From Planctomycetaceae bacterium (GTDB lineage Bacteria; Planctomycetota; Phycisphaerae; SM23-33), in NCBI GenBank assembly GCA_021371965.1, contig JAJFVE010000007.1, positions 1 through 10,593 on the forward strand: a stretch of 10,593 bases of DNA, in the 5' to 3' direction. Within the stretch, counting starts at the first letter, position 1; every line of letters starts with the position of its first letter. The notes beneath the pieces were generated by a model. That model saw nothing but the letters and a program-made list of their open reading frames with translations, ran no database searches and was not told the DNA's origin. Below are positions 1 to 6,230 of this stretch, in pieces. The position numbers and the translations under genes were made by a program.

Positions 1-895
1 CGAACCCTTCGCCCATGCTCATCAGCGAGTCTTCGTGCTCGATCGAGATCACGCCGTCGTAATCGTACAGGCGGAGCATTTCCATGAACGGTTTCCAGAA
101 CTCGTCGCCGTGGCCGTAGCCGACGGTGCGGAAGACCCAGCCGCGGTTCTTGACGTCGCCGTAGCTCTTGATGTCCAGGTTGCCGCACGTGCCGCGGGCG
201 GCCGGGTTGATCCAGCAGTCCTTGGCGTGCACGTGGAAGATGCACTTGTTCTCGCCCAGGTAGCGGGCCGACTCGACCGGGTCGATCCCCTGCCAGAAGA
301 AGTGGCTGGGGTCGAGGTTGGCGCCGAGGTTCTTGCCGGCGGCCTTGCGCAGGCGGACGATGTCTTCGGGGTTGTGCAGCACCATGCCTGGGTGCGCCTC
401 GAAGGCGATCTTCACACCGGCCTTGGCGGCGAAATCATTTTCCTTCTTCCAGAAGGGGATGATGACCTTGTTCCACTGGTACGCGGCGGCGTCGGAGAAC
501 TCCTGCGGCCACGGGCAGGTCACGAAGTTGGGCGTCTTGTCCGTCGGCGAGCCGCCGGGGCAGCCCGAGAAGTTGATCACGACGGTCTGGAACTCGGCCG
601 CCAGCAGCACGGCGTTGCGATGGGCGTCGGTGTGGGCCTTGGCCAGTTTCTTGTCGGGGCTGACCGGGTTGCCATGCACGGCGATGCCCTGCACGACCAG
701 GCCGGCGTCGGCGATCATCTTCTTGAGCTCGGCCAGGCGAGCCTTGTCCTTGTGAATGCCCGAGAGCTTCCACGGGTCGCCCGGGTATCCGCCGGCCGGC
801 AGCTCGATGGCGTCGAGCCCGACCTTCTGGCAGTACTTCAGGGCATCCTGCAGCTTCATTCCGCCGAAACACGCCGACATCACGCCAAGCTTCAT
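1..895 (-). CDS. Sugar phosphate isomerase/epimerase (xylose isomerase-like TIM barrel), 3' end cut by window edge
   Basis: The frame is open from an ATG at 895 to the left edge, giving 298 residues without a stop, so the C-terminus lies outside the window. A strong ribosome-binding site (AAAGGAGA, 901-908) sits 6 bases upstream and fixes the start at MKLGVMSACF. The metal-ligand set of the xylose isomerase-like TIM-barrel family is visible: E166 (FEAHPG), D195 and H198 (NLDPSH), H221 and H223 (FHVHAKD) and E286 (SIEHED). These enzymes are usually soluble and use a divalent metal to isomerise or epimerise sugars, inositols or their derivatives. At 298 residues it is close to full family length, so little is missing. 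No signal peptide is seen. The next gene upstream on this strand is the CehA-like hydrolase, separated by 308 bases of hairpins, so co-transcription is uncertain. The substrate cannot be told from sequence. Confidence 0.93.
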   Translation of the reverse strand, partial: MKLGVMSACFGGMKLQDALKYCQKVGLDAIELPAGGYPGDPWKLSGIHKDKARLAELKKMIADAGLVVQGIAVHGNPVSPDKKLAKAHTDAHRNAVLLAAEFQTVVINFSGCPGGSPTDKTPNFVTCPWPQEFSDAAAYQWNKVIIPFWKKENDFAAKAGVKIAFEAHPGMVLHNPEDIVRLRKAAGKNLGANLDPSHFFWQGIDPVESARYLGENKCIFHVHAKDCWINPAARGTCGNLDIKSYGDVKNRGWVFRTVGYGHGDEFWKPFMEMLRLYDYDGVISIEHEDSLMSMGEGF

Positions 896-988
896 GATGG
901 TCTCCTTTGGTATCTAGTCAGGATACGATCCAATTTGCCCGGGTGCCATGGCGGCCATTGCCCAGCCGCCATGTCCCCGGGGCGTTTA

Positions 989-1016
989 ATTATGCCCTTC
1001 GCAATCGCAGATGCAA
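989..1016 (-). promoter_or_regulatory. Candidate promoter for the isomerase gene
   Basis: On the minus strand TTGCAT (1016-1011) and CATAAT (994-989) are separated by 16 bases. The -10 box matches the sigma-70 consensus in 5 of 6 positions; the -35 box matches in only 3. The stretch is AT-richer than its surroundings and would give a leader of roughly 90 bases before the ATG at 895. This is a pattern match only. Confidence 0.25.
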
Positions 1017-1031
1017 GTATCCTTCCTGTGT

Positions 1032-1195
1032 CGCGGGCGTCTCGCCCGCGCGTCTGCGTGGCATGGGCGTCTCGCCCATGCTCCCCAAACCTGAACAATC
1101 AGAGACACGCACAACGGCGTTGTGCGTGGCACCCCGTTAATGCACGGGCGGGACGCCCGTGCCACACAGCAAGAGCATGGGCGAGACGCCCATGC
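1032..1195. repeat. Cluster of five perfect hairpins (REP/BIME-like), filling the 896-1203 intergenic gap
   Basis: Five perfect palindromes with 3-base loops lie in 164 bases. H1 is 1032-1050 (arms CGCGGGCG/CGCCCGCG, loop TCT). H2 is 1061-1081 (arms GCATGGGCG/CGCCCATGC, loop TCT). H3 is 1106-1128 (arms CACGCACAAC/GTTGTGCGTG, loop GGC). H4 is 1142-1162 (arms GCACGGGCG/CGCCCGTGC, loop GGA). H5 is 1175-1195 (arms as H2, loop AGA). H1, H2, H4 and H5 share a GGGCG/CGCCC core and an adjoining CACACAG-like tail. H1 and H2 point one way, H4 and H5 the other, with the unrelated H3 between them. H5 begins 8 bases beyond the stop of the CehA-like gene, so it could stabilise or end that transcript, but no T-run follows it. 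The rest of the gap (896-1031) holds only the isomerase leader. Confidence 0.9.
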
Positions 1196-1203
1196 CACAC
1201 AAC

Positions 1204-3762
1204 TTAATGATGCTCTTGATGGTCCGCTGTGGGCGTGTGGTTGTGGAACTCGCCGTGCTGGTGCATGCGGTTGTGCAGCTTGCGGTGCACGCCGGTCAGC
1301 ACCAGGCGCATGCGGCGGTGGGCCTCGACGCTGTGGCGCGGGCCGACGGTGTCCAGGTACGCCATCGCACCTTCGATCTGTTCGAGGATCGTCATGGCGT
1401 CGGCCGCGGCGAAGAACTCGCTGCCCTTGACGTCGACGATCACCGGCGAACTGTGCGCGGCGATCATCTCGGGCTTGTCCTTGTACTTGGCCCGCACCAG
1501 CAGGGCCACCCACGAACTGCGGTCGATCTTCACCGACCAGTGGCCGATGTCGCCGGAGGCATCGACGCGGCGGCTGTCGCGCACCTCGCCGTTGACGATC
1601 AGCTCGACCTTGGTCATCGGCACGGTCACGCTGGCGACGCGGTACGTCACGTCCACCGTGCCGCCGGTAGCCTTCATGGCGATGCGCGTGCCGCTGGGGC
1701 GACCTTCGACGGCGAAGTCGACCAGCGGACCGAACGTCACGAACGTGCGGCCGTCGCGGACGGCATGCTTCCACGCCTCATACGTGAACGCCTGCCCGCG
1801 CCGGATCTGGGCGTACGTCCGCACGGTGCCCACGGCCGTGTTGGCGGACATCTTGTCGGTGCCGCCGACGGCGGCCACGAAGTACCCGCAGTTGAGGTAG
1901 CGGTACCAGTCGCACAGCGAGTAGGCGTCGATGCCGAAATAGAGGTTGCCCCAGGAGGTCATCTCGACGCCCGACACGGCGCCGTCGACGATGGCCGCGG
2001 CGTGTTCGGCCCGCGGGGCCGGGAAGTGCGGCACGATCACCACGCCGCCCTGGCGTTTGCACATGCGGGCCCACTCGGTCAGCAGGCACTCGACGCCGTC
2101 GCCGATGGCGGCCTCGTCGGCCCCGCCGGTGGTCATCGGGGCGATGATCGGCGGGCGGTAGCCCAGCAGCGAGATGTGCCCCAGGATGTGCTGGCGGTTC
2201 TCGGTGCCGACGCGCACGAGGTGCTCGCCGTCGCCGCCGGTGGCCTTCTCGCCCAGGGTCTTGCCGTCGAAGTCGCCCACGTTGGTCATCAGCTCGCCCC
2301 ACTGGCTGGCCAGCAGGTTCACCACGTTGACGCCCTCGCCCGCGCCCTCCAGCAGCGCCGAATGCGGCGAGAGGAAATGCACGTGCGTGTCGGCGCTCAC
2401 CCACCCCGCCTGCCGCCACGGCAGCACGCGCTCGATCGGGATGACGATCTCCTTCGTGGCGGCCGTTACGGTGACGACCTTTCGCACCGGGCGGATCTCG
2501 AAGCCCTTGGACACTTCGATATACACCTTGCCCAGCGGCAGGTTGAGCGTCGTCTCGCCGGGGATGTACGAGCACAGGTGGCCGCCATGCACAAAGTCCA
2601 CGCTCCAATCCTCGTACCAGCACGCGTTGGGGATGCGGTGGCGGTCCACCGGCGGCAGGTACTCGCCGGCCTGCCCGTGGACGTGCAGCTTGGCCGCGAC
2701 GGGCTTCCTGCCGCCCTGCTCGACCACGCGCAGTATGACGCGCTGAGTGGCCGGGGCGATGGCGCGCAGCGGTGATCGAACGGCGGCTTTGCCCAGCGCC
2801 GCGGCCGCGATGGTCTTGCCGCCGGCCAGGTGAAACGCCGCGTCGGCGTGTGCGGCGTACTCGACGACGATCTCGCGCGGATTCACGGCGGGCATCTGAT
2901 TGTTGTACGTGCGCGCCCACGCGGCGCCGGCGGGATACTCCAGCCGCGGCGCTGCCGAGATTACCTGCCCCATGTCCAGGGCGATCTGCGCGAGCCGCCC
3001 GTTGTCATCCAGCGACGAATCCCAATTCGCCCCAGCAGGCAAGGTCAGCACGGCCTTCTGCCGCGTCCCCCACGCCAGCGGATTGCTCGATACGTTGCCT
3101 GCCGTCACGGCGCTGATGGCGATCATGCCCGAGACGCTCTCAAACCGCAGGGCGACGATCTTCTTTTCCGGATGCGGGTTCTCCATCGCCCACAGCCAGT
3201 TGACCCACCAGCCCATGTCGCCGCTGGCGGCGCGCGTCTGGCTCCACCCCCAGCCGTGCGTTGGCTTCTCGTGATTGGCCGGCACCGGCTGCGGCTTGTG
3301 CAGGGCGACGGCCTGGAAGCAGTTCTCGCCCCAGCCGCGCTGCATGGGCCCGATCTGGTGGCGTCGGCGGATCTCGGCCGACGCTTCTGTCCCGTCAGCG
3401 TAGACCAGCACATAGTTGGCCACATGCTCGTTGAGGTACCCCGGCCCGCGCCGCGGGCTCTCCGGACAGCCGCGCTCGTCGCGCGGCCAATCGCGAATCT
3501 CGCTGGTGTGCATGAACACCAGCCACCGCGCCCGTAGCGGCCTGAGCTTCCGCGTCACCGCCCCCTCGCGCAAAACGATGGCCTTTGGCCCGACATTAAA
3601 CGGCACGCCCCAGCCGACGCACTTGCCCGACGGCGCATGCGGGGCCGCATCCACCCAGCACCGCGTAGCCTGCGGCTCTTTCAGATCCGTCAAGGCAACA
3701 TTGCCCGCAAGAGGCAGCGGCGTGAATTTTGAACTGGCGGGTCCATCGATGACTGGCGGCAT
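1204..3762 (-). CDS. CehA/McbA-like metallohydrolase (PHP superfamily) with histidine-rich C-terminus
   Basis: This 852-residue protein is a large CehA/McbA-like metal-dependent hydrolase. The start at MPPVIDGP is chosen because GGAGAAG precedes it; an ATG 14 codons upstream (3804) lacks such a site. Residues 1 to about 330 form a beta-rich region containing GWGVPFNVG and an LVFMHTSE segment, possibly a carbohydrate-binding-like module. Residues 340-450 look like a regulatory-type beta domain (RVILRVVEQGGRKPVAA). The catalytic region starts at ADTHVHF (457-463), with H460 and H462, E521 (GTENRQ), H529 (GHISLLGY), H579 (PHFPAP), E600 (GVEMTSW) and D636 (GGTDKM) as likely metal ligands. A further beta domain follows. 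Residues 826-852 contain nine histidines. No signal peptide is seen, so it is probably cytoplasmic. Family members include carbaryl hydrolases, but most are uncharacterised; the substrate here is unknown. Confidence 0.88.
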   Translation of the reverse strand: MPPVIDGPASSKFTPLPLAGNVALTDLKEPQATRCWVDAAPHAPSGKCVGWGVPFNVGPKAIVLREGAVTRKLRPLRARWLVFMHTSEIRDWPRDERGCPESPRRGPGYLNEHVANYVLVYADGTEASAEIRRRHQIGPMQRGWGENCFQAVALHKPQPVPANHEKPTHGWGWSQTRAASGDMGWWVNWLWAMENPHPEKKIVALRFESVSGMIAISAVTAGNVSSNPLAWGTRQKAVLTLPAGANWDSSLDDNGRLAQIALDMGQVISAAPRLEYPAGAAWARTYNNQMPAVNPREIVVEYAAHADAAFHLAGGKTIAAAALGKAAVRSPLRAIAPATQRVILRVVEQGGRKPVAAKLHVHGQAGEYLPPVDRHRIPNACWYEDWSVDFVHGGHLCSYIPGETTLNLPLGKVYIEVSKGFEIRPVRKVVTVTAATKEIVIPIERVLPWRQAGWVSADTHVHFLSPHSALLEGAGEGVNVVNLLASQWGELMTNVGDFDGKTLGEKATGGDGEHLVRVGTENRQHILGHISLLGYRPPIIAPMTTGGADEAAIGDGVECLLTEWARMCKRQGGVVIVPHFPAPRAEHAAAIVDGAVSGVEMTSWGNLYFGIDAYSLCDWYRYLNCGYFVAAVGGTDKMSANTAVGTVRTYAQIRRGQAFTYEAWKHAVRDGRTFVTFGPLVDFAVEGRPSGTRIAMKATGGTVDVTYRVASVTVPMTKVELIVNGEVRDSRRVDASGDIGHWSVKIDRSSWVALLVRAKYKDKPEMIAAHSSPVIVDVKGSEFFAAADAMTILEQIEGAMAYLDTVGPRHSVEAHRRMRLVLTGVHRKLHNRMHQHGEFHNHTPTADHQEHH

Positions 3763-3766
3763 GGAA

Positions 3767-3773
3767 CTTCTCC
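3767..3773 (-). promoter_or_regulatory. Ribosome-binding site deciding the CehA-like start
   Basis: GGAGAAG on the minus strand, with 7 bases between GGAG and the ATG at 3762. It supports the shorter 852-residue product over the in-frame ATG at 3804, which has only a GGTGG directly abutting it. Confidence 0.75.
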
Positions 3774-3869
3774 GATTGTGGATTTCGGAATAGGTTTGAT
3801 CCACCGATTACGTTACACGACTGATCAGCGATGCGCGAAACCAAATCCTGTCGGTTAGCACGTCCGTGG

Positions 3870-4307
3870 CTAGTCCTCCATGTCCTCAGGAAAGAGCTTA
3901 CTTGCACGGCGCCGCCTTTGCGTCAGGAATCCAAGGAGCAACGACAACACCCACAATCCCAATGAGATGAGCATGCAGATGTCGCTTCGCGACCAACCGA
4001 ATTGGTCTGTATCCGATCGGGCGAGCCATAAAATGAACGTCCAGCAGAACATGCCGGTCGGAGCCCACGTCACCGGCAGAAATCGCCAAGCGGCCACAGG
4101 TTCGGAATCAGAAGTGCGATAGAGATAATCCGTCACCTGCGCCAGGGTTCCCGCAGTCAGTGCAAAGGTCCACCCGGCGATGAAGAAGATCAGATCGTCG
4201 TTCCCAGGCGGCGACAGGGATGCTCCGAATATCAGGGCTACCCCTGCCGCCAACACCGCGACCGCATAGATCAAAAGGCCGCGCATATTGGTCCCGTAGT
4301 TGTACAT
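3870..4307 (-). CDS. Hypothetical small membrane protein, four predicted transmembrane segments
   Basis: I do not recognise this 145-residue protein. The ATG at 4307 is preceded by GGGGA (4317-4313) with a 5-base gap and is preferred over an upstream in-frame TTG at 4346. Four hydrophobic stretches are visible: one just after the N-terminus (GLLIYAVAVLAAGVALIFG), one beginning DDLIFFIAGWTFALTAG, one around TGMFCWTFILWLA, and one around MLISLGLWVLSLLLGF. The last is followed by QRRRR and an acidic end (PEDMED); the arginine cluster suggests a cytoplasmic C-terminus. The GC content is visibly lower than that of its neighbours. It lies 107 bases upstream of the CehA-like gene on the same strand and is divergent from trmB. 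No catalytic motif is evident, and the coding call rests on frame integrity, ribosome-binding site and membrane pattern. Confidence 0.72.
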   Translation of the reverse strand: MYNYGTNMRGLLIYAVAVLAAGVALIFGASLSPPGNDDLIFFIAGWTFALTAGTLAQVTDYLYRTSDSEPVAAWRFLPVTWAPTGMFCWTFILWLARSDTDQFGWSRSDICMLISLGLWVLSLLLGFLTQRRRRASKLFPEDMED

Positions 4308-4359
4308 GAATGTCCCCACTATAGGAATGCCTGCCTGAGCGGTCAACGCGGCAGTCTTG

Positions 4360-4388
4360 TTGCGTCGCCCGCGCGTGGCGCGTATGCT
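4360..4388 (+). promoter_or_regulatory. Candidate trmB promoter consistent with a leaderless transcript
   Basis: TTGCGT (4360-4365), a 17-base spacer and TATGCT (4383-4388) lie upstream of the trmB GTG. Transcription starting 7 bases after the -10 box would begin exactly at the GTG (4395). The matches are 3 of 6 and 4 of 6, so this is weak alone. It gains some weight because no ribosome-binding site precedes the GTG. Confidence 0.3.
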
Positions 4389-4394
4389 GAACTT

Positions 4395-5048
4395 GTGCGG
4401 ACGGACTCACAAAAACATCTGAAGCGCAGGAAGCCCCTCGACGGCGGCGGCGTGCTGCTGGAAGAGTCGGCGGCCAAGGGGCCGCTGGACCTGGCGGGGC
4501 TGTTTGGCAACACGCGGCCGGTCGAGGTCGAGATCGGGTGCGGCAAGGGGACTTTCCTGCTGGCTCGGGCCAAGGCGCGGCCGGAGGTTAACTTTGTCGG
4601 CTTGGAGTACGCGCGGGCTTATGCGTTGTACTGCGCCGACCGGTTCCGCCGGGCAGGGCTGGAGAACGTGCGGATGCTGGCGGCCGACGCGGGGGCGTTT
4701 TTCAAACTCGCCCTGGGCGAGGCGTGCGTGCAGCGGGTGCATATTTACTTCCCTGACCCGTGGCCCAAGCGCAAGCATCACCGGCGGCGGCTGATTCAGC
4801 CGGCCTTTATAGAGCAGGTTCGGCGCGTGCTGACGGCAGGGGGGCTGCTGCAGATCGTGACCGACCACCGCGAGTACTTCGAGCAGATCCGCCGGGTGCT
4901 GGCCGGGGCGAGCGGATTTGCGACGATTGACTTTCCGTCGATGACCGACGCGGCCGGCGAAATCACCGGCACGAACTTCGAACGCAAGTACATTGCCCAG
5001 GGTCGGCCGTTCTACTCGATCGCGCGGATGAAGATTAGTAGCCAGTAG
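4395..5048 (+). CDS. trmB: tRNA (guanine-N7-)-methyltransferase TrmB
   Basis: TrmB transfers a methyl group from S-adenosylmethionine to N7 of G46 in the variable loop of tRNAs, in the cytoplasm. The 217-residue product has the family's usual length and signatures in order. They are EIGCGKGTF (46-54, SAM motif I), VGLEYARAY (68-76, acidic residue binding the SAM ribose), VRMLAADAGAFF (92-103), IYFPDPWPKRKHHRRRL (117-133, the family hallmark), TDHREYF (156-162) and TNFERKYIAQGRPFY (193-207, the C-terminal tRNA and substrate motif). The start is GTG at 4395, the first canonical start in an upstream-open frame; an alternative in-frame GTG lies at 4452. No ribosome-binding site is seen before either. 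It is divergent from the small membrane protein and convergent with the PHP gene. The stop codon lies inside a 7-bp tandem repeat. Confidence 0.96.
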   Translation: MRTDSQKHLKRRKPLDGGGVLLEESAAKGPLDLAGLFGNTRPVEVEIGCGKGTFLLARAKARPEVNFVGLEYARAYALYCADRFRRAGLENVRMLAADAGAFFKLALGEACVQRVHIYFPDPWPKRKHHRRRLIQPAFIEQVRRVLTAGGLLQIVTDHREYFEQIRRVLAGASGFATIDFPSMTDAAGEITGTNFERKYIAQGRPFYSIARMKISSQ

Positions 5049-5065
5049 CCGGTAGCCGGTAGTCC
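5038..5065. repeat. Four-copy 7-bp tandem repeat over the trmB stop codon
   Basis: Four consecutive heptamers read GTAGCCA, GTAGCCG, GTAGCCG and GTAGTCC. The trmB TAG (5046-5048) falls in the second copy, so the last codons (SSQ) are written by the repeat. A change in copy number by one unit would shift the frame and alter only the extreme C-terminus. Confidence 0.85.
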
Positions 5066-5080
5066 GTGCGGTCAGAGTCT

Positions 5081-5116
5081 ATGGCGACCCGCGTGAAACA
5101 GAACGTGTGTCGCCAT
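5081..5116. repeat. Inverted repeat between convergent trmB and PHP genes
   Basis: ATGGCGAC (5081-5088) and GTCGCCAT (5109-5116) form an 8-bp perfect inverted repeat around a 20-base loop. It lies in the 92-base gap between two converging genes, where a bidirectional terminator would be useful. The loop is long and there is no T-run, so terminator function is doubtful. The right arm continues as GCCAC, like the edges of the hairpins at 1061-1195. Confidence 0.45.
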
Positions 5117-5140
5117 GCCACCCGTTCCCCGGTTCCCTCT

Positions 5141-6046
5141 TTACAAGTAGAGCGGGTTGGTCCAAGCCATGCGGCCTTGGGGGTCGGTCACTCTTGCTCG
5201 CACGAAGGGCAGGGGGTTGCCCCACCAGTCTTTTTTGAACTCGGCTGAGAACTCGCTGACGGTCTTGCCTGGCTCGGCTCGCAGCATCGCGCCGTAGGGG
5301 GCGGTCGAGATGAAGTGGATGCTCGCGGCAGGGCTGCAGCGGATGACGATCTTGTCGCCTTCGGCGCGGAAGTCGTGGATATGCGGTCCGCAGGTCGAGT
5401 AGAAGGCGCCGGTCTTGACGGCCTTGACGACATTGGCCGGCGTGAGGCTGGGCATCTTGAGCATCGTCCAGCCGCCGAAGGCGTCGTCGAGGTCGTGGTG
5501 CACGTCGTCGACGGCGGTGGCCGGCAGGTGCATGCCCTGCTCGAGGGCGTAGGCCCATTCGTTCTCGCTGCAGGCCCGCCCGGAGACGTCGCAGGTGCGG
5601 TTGTAGACTTCCATGGCCGCCAGGCCCTTGAGGGCCTTGAACTGCTCGTACTCATAGCCGCACCAGTGCGGGTGGGCCAGCACCACCGCCCCGCCGGCGC
5701 GGTTGACGCGGCTGATGAACGTGTTGGCCTGGAGCTTCTTGAACTTGAGGCCGGCGTCGACGTTCAGCGCCACCAGGTGGTACGTGTTGCGATGCCCCGG
5801 GCACTTGGGGTGAAACTCCATGCCGCTGACGAGGAGCATGCGGCCGTTGGGCAGGGGCTTGAGGTCGTTGACGGCGTTGTGGTCGGTCAGCGCCAGCACG
5901 TGATAGCCGGCCTTGCGATACTGCTTAACGCGGTCGGCGGGACTGAGGCGGCCGTCGGAGGTTGTGGTGTGGGCATGGAGATTGGCCTTGAACCAGCGGC
6001 CGGGGATTTCGAACGGATTGACGAACCGCGCAGTTTTCTTAGCCAT
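5141..6046 (-). CDS. PHP-domain metal-dependent phosphoesterase/hydrolase
   Basis: This is a 301-residue compact PHP-superfamily enzyme. The likely metal ligands are all present: H24 and H26 (NLHAHT), D31 (SDGRLSP), D55 and H56 (LTDHNA), E77 (GMEFHP), H125 (LAHPHW), and D180, D181 and H183 (VDDVHH). The HxH, TDH, E and AHP pattern matches the PHP fold of polymerase and histidinol phosphatase relatives, which usually holds two or three metals and cleaves phosphoesters. The C-terminal part from about 195 (MPSLTPANVVKAVKTGAFYSTCGP) is the accessory beta domain common in these proteins. The start at MAKKTARF is chosen because GGAGG lies upstream; an in-frame upstream start would add 38 residues of low quality. 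No signal peptide is visible. A weak promoter pair TTGCTT/TAGACT (6105-6100 and 6083-6078) lies upstream. It is divergent from the GH95 gene. Substrate unknown. Confidence 0.9.
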   Translation of the reverse strand: MAKKTARFVNPFEIPGRWFKANLHAHTTTSDGRLSPADRVKQYRKAGYHVLALTDHNAVNDLKPLPNGRMLLVSGMEFHPKCPGHRNTYHLVALNVDAGLKFKKLQANTFISRVNRAGGAVVLAHPHWCGYEYEQFKALKGLAAMEVYNRTCDVSGRACSENEWAYALEQGMHLPATAVDDVHHDLDDAFGGWTMLKMPSLTPANVVKAVKTGAFYSTCGPHIHDFRAEGDKIVIRCSPAASIHFISTAPYGAMLRAEPGKTVSEFSAEFKKDWWGNPLPFVRARVTDPQGRMAWTNPLYL

Positions 6047-6056
6047 CGCGATGGAG

Positions 6057-6061
6057 CCTCC
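6057..6061 (-). promoter_or_regulatory. Ribosome-binding site of the PHP gene
   Basis: GGAGG on the minus strand, 10 bases before the ATG at 6046. The spacing is at the long end of the normal range, but the match is perfect and no other in-frame start has one. Confidence 0.6.
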
Positions 6062-6147
6062 AAAATAACGCTGCGCCAGTCTATCCCCCGCCCCCGCGAA
6101 AGCAAGCGTTCCTAGTGTGCCCGTAAGGGCATTGCACGGATCCGGAA

Positions 6148-6177
6148 TTGGCGTCGACACGCAAGACGAACTATATG
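6148..6177 (+). promoter_or_regulatory. Candidate promoter of the GH95 gene
   Basis: TTGGCG (6148-6153) and TATATG (6172-6177) are separated by 18 bases, each matching the sigma-70 consensus in 4 of 6 positions. The site lies in the divergent gap (6047-6230) between the PHP gene and the GH95 gene and would leave a leader of about 45 bases. Pattern evidence only. Confidence 0.3.
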
Positions 6178-6216
6178 AAAATCACGCCGTTGGCTTCGGC
6201 TTGAAGATCGATCTAC

Positions 6217-6224
6217 AGGAAGGA
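6217..6224 (+). promoter_or_regulatory. Ribosome-binding site deciding the GH95 start
   Basis: AGGAAGGA lies 6 bases before the ATG at 6231. It favours this start over an in-frame GTG at 6117, which would add 38 residues with no family similarity. Confidence 0.8.
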
Positions 6225-6230
6225 CATTCA

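Noticed and set aside
1032..1195. CRISPR array
   Set aside because: The units are palindromic hairpins in both orientations with irregular spacing and no unique spacers of uniform length; no cas gene is present.
1175..1195. Rho-independent terminator of the CehA-like gene
   Set aside because: The stem is strong, but no T-run follows it on the minus strand; it is described as a repeat instead.
35..1207. Long plus-strand open frame of 390 residues
   Set aside because: It is antisense to the isomerase and runs on into the hairpin cluster. Its composition (A, V, D, G, L, H) is typical of GC-bias shadow frames, and it has no family motif.
892..1430. Short open frames with HGRDAHAT- or MGETPMPH-like peptides
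   Set aside because: They are translations of the palindromic repeats and have no supporting ribosome-binding site.
1159..2775. Plus-strand open frame of 538 residues
   Set aside because: It lies entirely opposite the CehA-like gene, starts inside a hairpin and is rich in H, D, A, V and R without a recognisable domain.
1778..2920. Minus-strand 380-residue frame inside the CehA-like gene
   Set aside because: It is in a shifted frame relative to the gene with the metallohydrolase motifs and is extremely rich in R, G and P.
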